In this document: positions 7,185 through 11,743 of the stretch, piece after piece
Layout: each line of letters opens with the position of its first letter
How positions within the stretch are numbered: position 1 is the first letter of the stretch
Assembly: GCA_027077185.1 (NCBI GenBank)
Contig: JALTGJ010000174.1
Coordinates: 1-11,743, forward strand
DNA from: Spirochaetales bacterium
GTDB lineage: Bacteria > Spirochaetota > Spirochaetia > B11-G9
Direction of reading: 5' to 3'
Length of the DNA: 11,743 nucleotides
Program-made: the position numbers and the translations under genes
The notes under the pieces: model-generated
Told to the model about the DNA's origin: nothing
Databases searched by the model: none
Seen by the model: the letters and a program-made list of their open reading frames with translations, nothing else

Positions 7185-8514
7185 GTTTTTTCTTATCTAT
7201 AAGATCGATAAGTCTGGCTTCTACAAATCTTAGTGCACCCTCGGTAAATGTACCTGCAGTAATGCAAACACCTTTCCCTGCTTTTACTTCTTTTGATTTG
7301 GAATATAGATCTCTTAAGGCAAACTCTCCTACCTGACCTGCAGCTCTTATAAATCTGAAAAGAATTATATCTTCCCACTTCTTTGTATTTACTTCAGCAA
7401 GAATATCTGCATGCTGGTCTTTTTGCACAGATATATCTGTTATTTTAACCTTAGCCTGAGGATACAGTGTAGCTGTAAGCTTTCTGCAAAGCGTTACAAA
7501 GTCTGAAGTTGGTGAAATAAGATATGTCTGCAGATTTCTGTTTTTATTAAGTTCATCATACTTGCTTATAAGCATAACTACATCTTTATACCCTGGAACT
7601 GCACTATGTAATTCCTTCAGAAGTCCCAAAGCTTTTCCCAAATCCTGTTTTTTTAAATAGGTTAAAGCAAGGTTATATTGAATGTCAGTTTTTACCGTTT
7701 TTGAAATGTCTTCATGGCGCAGTCCTATTTCAAAATCCATTATTGCCTTATCTGTTTGATTTAGCTTGAGATTGATTTTCCCGGCAAACTTTGCCGCATT
7801 GGGACCCATTACCGGATCAGGTCGAAGATGGGTAAATATTCTAAGGGCTTGTTCCTGTTGCCCAAGAGAACTATAAGCCTGTGCAAGGAGAAATAGCGAT
7901 TCTTTATCATCCGGCTCAAAATCAATTACCTTTCTTAGCAGCAGGGCAGATTCCTTGATCCGTTTAATATAAAAAAGAGAATGTCCCAAATATCGATTAC
8001 ATAAATGGTGGTCAGGCTTTATTTTTTTTGCCTTAAGTAGCAGTGCCGCAGCTTTTTCATATGATTTTTGTTTAAATAATAAAAATCCAAGGTTATAATC
8101 AACCTCAAAAACATCCTGTTTCATTCCTCTGCAGATCATAAGGGCTTTGAATGCTTCGTTAAAATTTTTTAACTCCATGGCACTTAGAGCAAATTTAAGA
8201 GTTACTTCAAATTCATTAATTTCTTTATGTGTGGCACACAGATCAATAAGTACTTCATAATATTGATATGATTTATCATATTTCCCCTCATCAAAATATA
8301 TACCGGCAAGGACAGTAAGAGCATCGGGATCTTTTGGGTTTTGAGCAAGTTTATGATTTGCTTCCTTTTGTAATGCTGCAGTACTTTTCTTTTTTACTCT
8401 CTTTTTTGTTCCAGTCGAATCAGTCTTATGTTTTTTGGATGAAATGACGAAGAGTATAGTAACAGCAAATAAAGCTAGAATAATAGGTATAATAAAGATA
8501 TAATTGCTTTGCAT
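7156..8514 (-). CDS. Membrane-anchored TPR protein with a degenerate Mrr-like C-terminal domain
   Basis: 452 residues from the ATG whose first base is 8514. Residues 4-25 form one membrane helix followed by a very basic stretch (KKHK, then KKRVKKK), predicting a short N-terminal tail outside and the rest in the cytoplasm. Residues 45-320 carry about six or seven TPR-like helix pairs, for example DALTVLAGIYFDEGKYDKSY, VDYNLGFLLFKQKSYEKAA, SLFLLAQAYSSLGQQEQAL and IQYNLALTYLKKQDLGKAL. Residues 330-452 resemble the Mrr-type restriction-endonuclease fold: ADILAEV (369-375), then a strand, then AGQVGEFALRDLY, KGVCITAGTFTEGALRF and a final [13 protein letters not shown]. The strand that normally carries Gln/Glu-x-Lys reads FRFIR (386-390), so cleavage activity is unlikely, though Asp370 is kept. 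It may be a scaffold that binds proteins and perhaps nucleic acid. It is divergent from the Hsp70-like/LysM gene. The start is supported by a promoter placed for a leaderless mRNA. The TPR call is firm; the Mrr likeness is my inference. Confidence 0.8.
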   Translation of the reverse strand: MQSNYIFIIPIILALFAVTILFVISSKKHKTDSTGTKKRVKKKSTAALQKEANHKLAQNPKDPDALTVLAGIYFDEGKYDKSYQYYEVLIDLCATHKEINEFEVTLKFALSAMELKNFNEAFKALMICRGMKQDVFEVDYNLGFLLFKQKSYEKAAALLLKAKKIKPDHHLCNRYLGHSLFYIKRIKESALLLRKVIDFEPDDKESLFLLAQAYSSLGQQEQALRIFTHLRPDPVMGPNAAKFAGKINLKLNQTDKAIMDFEIGLRHEDISKTVKTDIQYNLALTYLKKQDLGKALGLLKELHSAVPGYKDVVMLISKYDELNKNRNLQTYLISPTSDFVTLCRKLTATLYPQAKVKITDISVQKDQHADILAEVNTKKWEDIILFRFIRAAGQVGEFALRDLYSKSKEVKAGKGVCITAGTFTEGALRFVEARLIDLIDKKKLMSYLEKVE

Positions 8515-8520
8515 GGATAT

Positions 8521-8549
8521 ATTATGCTTGTGTGGCCTATCGAAGTCAA
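8521..8549 (-). promoter_or_regulatory. Leftward promoter for the TPR gene, placed for a leaderless mRNA
   Basis: Read on the minus strand, TTGACT (8549-8544) and CATAAT (8526-8521) are separated by exactly 17 bases. The -10 ends 6 bases before the ATG at 8514, so transcription would begin at or next to the start codon. No Shine-Dalgarno sequence precedes this ATG, which agrees with leaderless translation. Confidence 0.6.
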
Positions 8550-8575
8550 GGATAATAAGTAAGCAGAAAAAATAG

Positions 8576-8604
8576 TTGACAGTCAGGATATAGGGTCTTA
8601 GTCT
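8576..8604 (+). promoter_or_regulatory. Rightward promoter for the Hsp70-like/LysM gene
   Basis: A perfect -35 hexamer TTGACA (8576-8581) is followed after 17 bases by TAGTCT (8599-8604), which keeps the key T, A and final T of a -10. It lies about 20 bases upstream of the GTG start. It is back to back with the leftward TPR promoter, the two -35 boxes being 26 bases apart. Confidence 0.5.
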
Positions 8605-8610
8605 AGAGTA

Positions 8611-8626
8611 AGGGGGGTGTAATGTG
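8611..8626 (+). promoter_or_regulatory. Ribosome binding site that selects a GTG start
   Basis: The G-rich AGGGGGGTG (8611-8619) lies a few bases before GTG at 8624. An ATG at 8622 overlaps it but is out of frame and leads to no long product, so GTG is taken as the start; the Hsp70-like domain begins within four residues of it. Confidence 0.65.
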
Positions 8627-9769
8627 GAAAATCCTACAATCGGAATAAAAATTGCTGATGGATCATATTTCCCAATTCTTGAGGAAGGTAATTCCAAAAG
8701 AAAGCGGTTGGTTCTTACAACTGTAAATGATAATCAGGATAGTGTACAGATAGATCTTTACAAAGGTAAAGGTAGTGAGCTTCTGGAAGCTGTATATGTT
8801 GGCAGTTTATTGATAGAAAACATTGTACCGGGTCCAAAAGAATCATCAGAGATAGAGCTTAAGATTGGTTTTGACAAGGATGGAAATTTAAATGCGGAAG
8901 CCGGAGATCTTGTTTCCGGCCAGTTTGAATCGCTAAGTATTAGTATGGAAACCTTAGAGGAAGCTTCCATGTATGATGTTCCTGAGTTTTCATTGGATGA
9001 TAATCCTAATGAACTTAAAATTGATGAAGATGACGGGCTTGATTTTGATAATCTTGAACTCGACAGTGACGACTTGTCTTTAAATGAGGATGATTTTAAC
9101 TTTCCTGATGAAGAAGAACCAGAAAAAGGTTTTGATGATATACTGGATGATGATCTGGCTGAAATTTCATTGGATTCAGGTGATTCTGATGAATTGTTCG
9201 AGGATTCAGATGATAGTATTGATGAAGATGAAAATTATACCCCTGGACTATTATCAGACTCCGAGTCAGTGCATAGAAAGGAAAGAAGCGGTGTTAATCC
9301 GTTTCTTATTGCTCTTTTTGTTCTAATTGCTATTGCGGCAATTGGCGGTATTTCGTATCTTATCTTCCGAAGCCTTCATGGAGAAAATCCACCAATTCTT
9401 GAGGCTTCCTCCGGAAACAATGCTGTCGGTTCAGCAGCTGAGGCAGTTCCTGCAGTAGTTGTTACAGATACTAACGCAGGTAAACCGGAAGCAACAGTTG
9501 AGGGTTCTGCAGCATCAACTGAAGTTAGCAGTGAGGAGCAACCAGTAGATGAAACACCCACAGCCTCCGATAATTCAGTGCAGGAAACTCTCCGGGTTAA
9601 GAACAATACCGGTGTATGGTATAAAATTAGGTGGGGGGATACCCTTTGGGGTATTTCCTATTCCTTTTATGATTCTCCGGGCAGTTACAACAAAATTGTT
9701 AAAGAAAACCATATTAAAAACCCCGATATCATTTTTGCAGAAACAGAAATATTTATTCCTTCAAAATAA
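8624..9769 (+). CDS. Hsp70 substrate-binding-like domain, acidic linker, membrane helix and LysM domain
   Basis: 381 residues with an unusual build. Residues 4-108 follow the beta-sandwich substrate-binding half of Hsp70/DnaK: TIGIKIADGSYFPILEEG matches the DnaK start around SLGIET-GG-LI, VNDNQDSVQIDLYKGKG matches the TAEDNQ-V-I-V-QGE block, VGSLLIENIVPGP matches LG-F-L-GI-PAP, and IELKIGFDKDGNLNAEAGD matches the IEVTFDIDADGILHVSAKD block. The ATPase domain is absent. Residues 117-212 are extremely rich in Asp and Glu. Residues 226-248 form one membrane helix preceded by HRKERS, predicting the N-terminal part in the cytoplasm. A Ser/Thr/Ala/Glu-rich periplasmic spacer (254-325) leads to a LysM domain (332-379; WYKIRWGDTLWGIS at its start, IIFAETEIFIPSK at its end) that should bind peptidoglycan. 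The start is GTG. The 3' end overlaps a lytic transglycosylase gene, suggesting a joint role in cell-wall remodelling. The Hsp70 likeness is pattern-based, but several blocks agree in order and spacing. Confidence 0.85.
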   Translation: MENPTIGIKIADGSYFPILEEGNSKRKRLVLTTVNDNQDSVQIDLYKGKGSELLEAVYVGSLLIENIVPGPKESSEIELKIGFDKDGNLNAEAGDLVSGQFESLSISMETLEEASMYDVPEFSLDDNPNELKIDEDDGLDFDNLELDSDDLSLNEDDFNFPDEEEPEKGFDDILDDDLAEISLDSGDSDELFEDSDDSIDEDENYTPGLLSDSESVHRKERSGVNPFLIALFVLIAIAAIGGISYLIFRSLHGENPPILEASSGNNAVGSAAEAVPAVVVTDTNAGKPEATVEGSAASTEVSSEEQPVDETPTASDNSVQETLRVKNNTGVWYKIRWGDTLWGISYSFYDSPGSYNKIVKENHIKNPDIIFAETEIFIPSK

Positions 9770-11743
9770 TAAATACATTATAGTATTATTATTTCTAATC
9801 TTTTCTTTTCCCCTTTTTTCTATAGACCTGAGTAAGAGTGATTTAAATTATTTTACCGCAATTACAGACAGCAGTCTGGATTATACTGCTTTAAAAGAAA
9901 AATTGCTTAACAGTGTTTTATTTTCAGATAAAGCAATACGCCTGCAGGCAGCCTTGACTCTTATAGAGAAGAGTAAAAAAAATCATGATTATGACAATGT
10001 TATTTTTGTATGCAGAAATTTATTGGATGATGGTTTTAAAGAAAAAATTCTGATTGAAAATTTATTTGAATCTTACTATACGACAAAGGATTATAAAGGT
10101 CTTTCATCTGCAATAGATGAGTATTTAGCTGGGAATGATACTTCATTAAAAATTGATTACTACATTGTAATAAGTGACCTTATGGATGGAACTAACCCTG
10201 TAGCAGAGTCTTTTTTGAACCTGCTGTTAGAGTATCCCTCATCCAAACTTATAAATGATGCCTATCACAAAATAAAGGACGCTGGGGTTTTTATTCCTGA
10301 AAGTACTTTTGTTTTAGCAGACTTTAAGTCCAGGATGTTTGCAAAAAAATATATTTCTGCTGGAATATCTATGACAAAGCTTTTGAAAATACAAAAAACT
10401 ATCATCAATGATACTCTTGGTAAAAATTACATTATTGGTGAAGTTCTTCTTTCCTCTCAGGTACTTAAAGAAATGTATCGGCTTGCAATTCTCTCCGGCA
10501 AGGTTAATGAGCTGTTAATTTCAATTAATGAGATTCTTTCTCTTCCTGATAATAATGACTATGAAATAGGGGAAGTTTACAGTTTTGAATTTATATCCAA
10601 ATTATATGAAACCAGGGGGAATATTGAACGAAGAACAAACCGCTTAAAGAATGCGTCTGAATCTTTTTATGCGGGTTCCCATTTTACAAAAGGAGCAAGC
10701 AGGGAAAAAATGCTATGGTACTGGTATAGCAGTCTCTATAGATATTCCCCTTACAAAGCTGTTGCTCAGCTTGGAAAGCTTACAGCGTTGTGGACCGATC
10801 CCGACTACTATAATGATATTTTAAATGAAGCAGCAACTTTTTTTGTTCAGAAGGGAGACTGGGAAAATATTAGGAAAGTAGCGGATATTATTAAGCTTAC
10901 AGGTCCATCTGATTCAGTTTCTAAGTATGCCTATCTGACAGCAAGAGCAGGAATGCTTAAATATATTCCAATAGATAAAACCGGGATAAATAATTATCTT
11001 GTTTTATCATATAAAAATGGATATGGTCTGGCATCCGGGCTTTACTATAGAATTTTATCCGGGATCTATTTAGATACACTGGATAAAGAGAATTTGTCAT
11101 GGATATTTAATAAGAGTATCAGCAGGAAACCACTGGAAATATCTAATGTTATGGATGGCAGTAATAAGCTGATAGCCGGGCTTATTGAATTTGGATTATT
11201 TCCTGAAGCCTACAATTATTTAATGGAGCATCCCTTTTCTAATTTCAGTCTTGTTCGTGAAACAGCACAAAAACTTTTGGAAAATGGTAATTATGCAGAT
11301 TCTATTCGCCTTATAAGCCGTTACAGCCGCTATAATAATTTTGGGTTTAGCCCTTCTGACCTTTTTATGGTTTATCCAAATGCTTATAAAAAGGACATTA
11401 ACTTAATAGCTGAAAAGGAAAATATTTACAGTTATGTATTTTCTGCTCTTGTCAGGGAGGAAAGCCATTTTCAGAAATCGGTTATTTCGTCTGCAGGAGC
11501 AATTGGCCTTAGTCAGCTAATGCCAGCCACAGCGGCAGATGTAGCTGGAAGGCTGCATACTAAAATCTATAATTTAAAGGATGCTCAAACGAATCTATCT
11601 TTTGGAGGGTGGTATCTGGGCAATCTTGTCAGGCATACAGATGTGCTTATTGATGCTTTGTTTGCTTATAATGGAGGATTAACCCGGGTTAAAAGATGGA
11701 GGGATACCTGGTCTGATCTGCCAGACGATATCTTTCTGGAAGC
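9735..11743 (+). CDS. Slt70-type soluble lytic transglycosylase (3' end outside window)
   Basis: The frame is open to the last base: 669 residues from the chosen start, end missing. Numbered from TTG at 9735, residues 12-29 form a signal peptide (NNKYIIVLLFLIFSFPLFS, likely cut after Ser29), so it works in the periplasm. Residues 35-540 are almost all alpha-helical and resemble the superhelical domain of Slt70. YPNAYKKDI near 550 matches the lead-in to the catalytic domain. The GH23/SLT catalytic domain begins near 555: REES at 574-577 with Glu576 as the catalytic acid, GAIGLSQLMPATA at 588-600, and AYNGG at 644-648, where the family usually has AYNAG. Such enzymes cleave the MurNAc-GlcNAc bond to give 1,6-anhydro ends. 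The start is uncertain: no ATG with a ribosome binding site precedes the signal peptide. TTG at 9735 overlaps the LysM gene by 35 bases; an in-frame ATG at 9669 would add 22 residues. Translation is probably coupled to the LysM gene. Confidence 0.88.
   Translation, partial: MQKQKYLFLQNNKYIIVLLFLIFSFPLFSIDLSKSDLNYFTAITDSSLDYTALKEKLLNSVLFSDKAIRLQAALTLIEKSKKNHDYDNVIFVCRNLLDDGFKEKILIENLFESYYTTKDYKGLSSAIDEYLAGNDTSLKIDYYIVISDLMDGTNPVAESFLNLLLEYPSSKLINDAYHKIKDAGVFIPESTFVLADFKSRMFAKKYISAGISMTKLLKIQKTIINDTLGKNYIIGEVLLSSQVLKEMYRLAILSGKVNELLISINEILSLPDNNDYEIGEVYSFEFISKLYETRGNIERRTNRLKNASESFYAGSHFTKGASREKMLWYWYSSLYRYSPYKAVAQLGKLTALWTDPDYYNDILNEAATFFVQKGDWENIRKVADIIKLTGPSDSVSKYAYLTARAGMLKYIPIDKTGINNYLVLSYKNGYGLASGLYYRILSGIYLDTLDKENLSWIFNKSISRKPLEISNVMDGSNKLIAGLIEFGLFPEAYNYLMEHPFSNFSLVRETAQKLLENGNYADSIRLISRYSRYNNFGFSPSDLFMVYPNAYKKDINLIAEKENIYSYVFSALVREESHFQKSVISSAGAIGLSQLMPATAADVAGRLHTKIYNLKDAQTNLSFGGWYLGNLVRHTDVLIDALFAYNGGLTRVKRWRDTWSDLPDDIFLE

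Noticed and set aside
7181..7212. Small hairpins ATAAG-T6-CTTAT and CTTATC/GATAAG as a terminator for rsmG
   Set aside because: The stems are only 5-6 A/T-rich pairs and are not followed by a T run on the plus strand. They are too weak to call.
8622..8624. ATG overlapping the GTG start of the Hsp70-like/LysM gene
   Set aside because: It is out of frame with the long coding region and gives no product resembling a known domain.
8515..8697. Upstream in-frame extension of the TPR protein to an ATG at 8697
   Set aside because: It would add 61 residues with no recognisable domain in front of the membrane helix and overlap the start of the Hsp70-like gene and both promoters. The ATG at 8514 gives a normal N-terminal anchor and has a matched promoter.
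9084..9326. An 80-residue Met/Ile/Leu-rich reading frame inside the acidic linker region of the LysM gene
   Set aside because: It is a shifted reading of the GAT/GAA-rich acidic linker codons, with no ribosome binding site or recognisable domain.

Overview
The window is an AT-rich bacterial chromosome segment, most likely from a spirochaete of the Treponema/Spirochaeta group. This is inferred from the gene content: an LPP20-type lipoprotein with a relaxed lipobox, a LysM membrane protein with an Hsp70-like N-terminus, and the MnmE/MnmG/RsmG set, with GTG and TTG starts mixed with ATG. I could not test the taxonomy by search.

Layout. (1) Positions 1-1986 hold the end of an envelope-type gene followed at once by a 499-residue lipoprotein; both read rightward and end at a strong hairpin terminator (1987-2031). 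(2) A short leftward coiled-coil gene (2018-2446), possibly a minimal PspA/IM30-like protein, converges on that terminator. (3) A rightward toxin-antitoxin pair (2625-3303; DUF6364-type antitoxin and PIN-domain toxin) has its own promoter with palindromes over it. (4) Only 21 bases later comes the housekeeping cluster mnmE-mnmG-rsmG (3325-7184), packed with a 1-base gap and an 8-base overlap. MnmE and MnmG together modify the wobble uridine of certain tRNAs; RsmG methylates 16S rRNA. No terminator or clear promoter separates the toxin gene from mnmE, so the cluster may be read partly from the toxin-antitoxin promoter.

(5) The right third is an envelope region built around a divergent promoter pair (8521-8604). 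Leftward is a membrane-anchored TPR protein whose C-terminus resembles an Mrr-type nuclease domain that has lost catalytic residues; its promoter lies so close to the ATG that the mRNA is probably leaderless. Rightward is a protein joining an isolated Hsp70 substrate-binding-like domain (no ATPase domain), a very acidic linker, one membrane helix and a C-terminal LysM domain. Overlapping its end is a Slt70-type lytic transglycosylase that runs off the window.

The last two genes look like a peptidoglycan-handling pair: one binds the wall through LysM while exposing a chaperone-like domain to the cytoplasm, the other cleaves glycan strands. The cytoplasm-facing TPR/Mrr-like protein shares their control region. 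This is the part of the window most likely to hold undescribed biology. No tRNA, rRNA, CRISPR array, insertion sequence or phage gene is visible. The only gene-free stretch of any size is 2447-2624 (178 bases), which carries the toxin-antitoxin promoter and nothing else I can identify.
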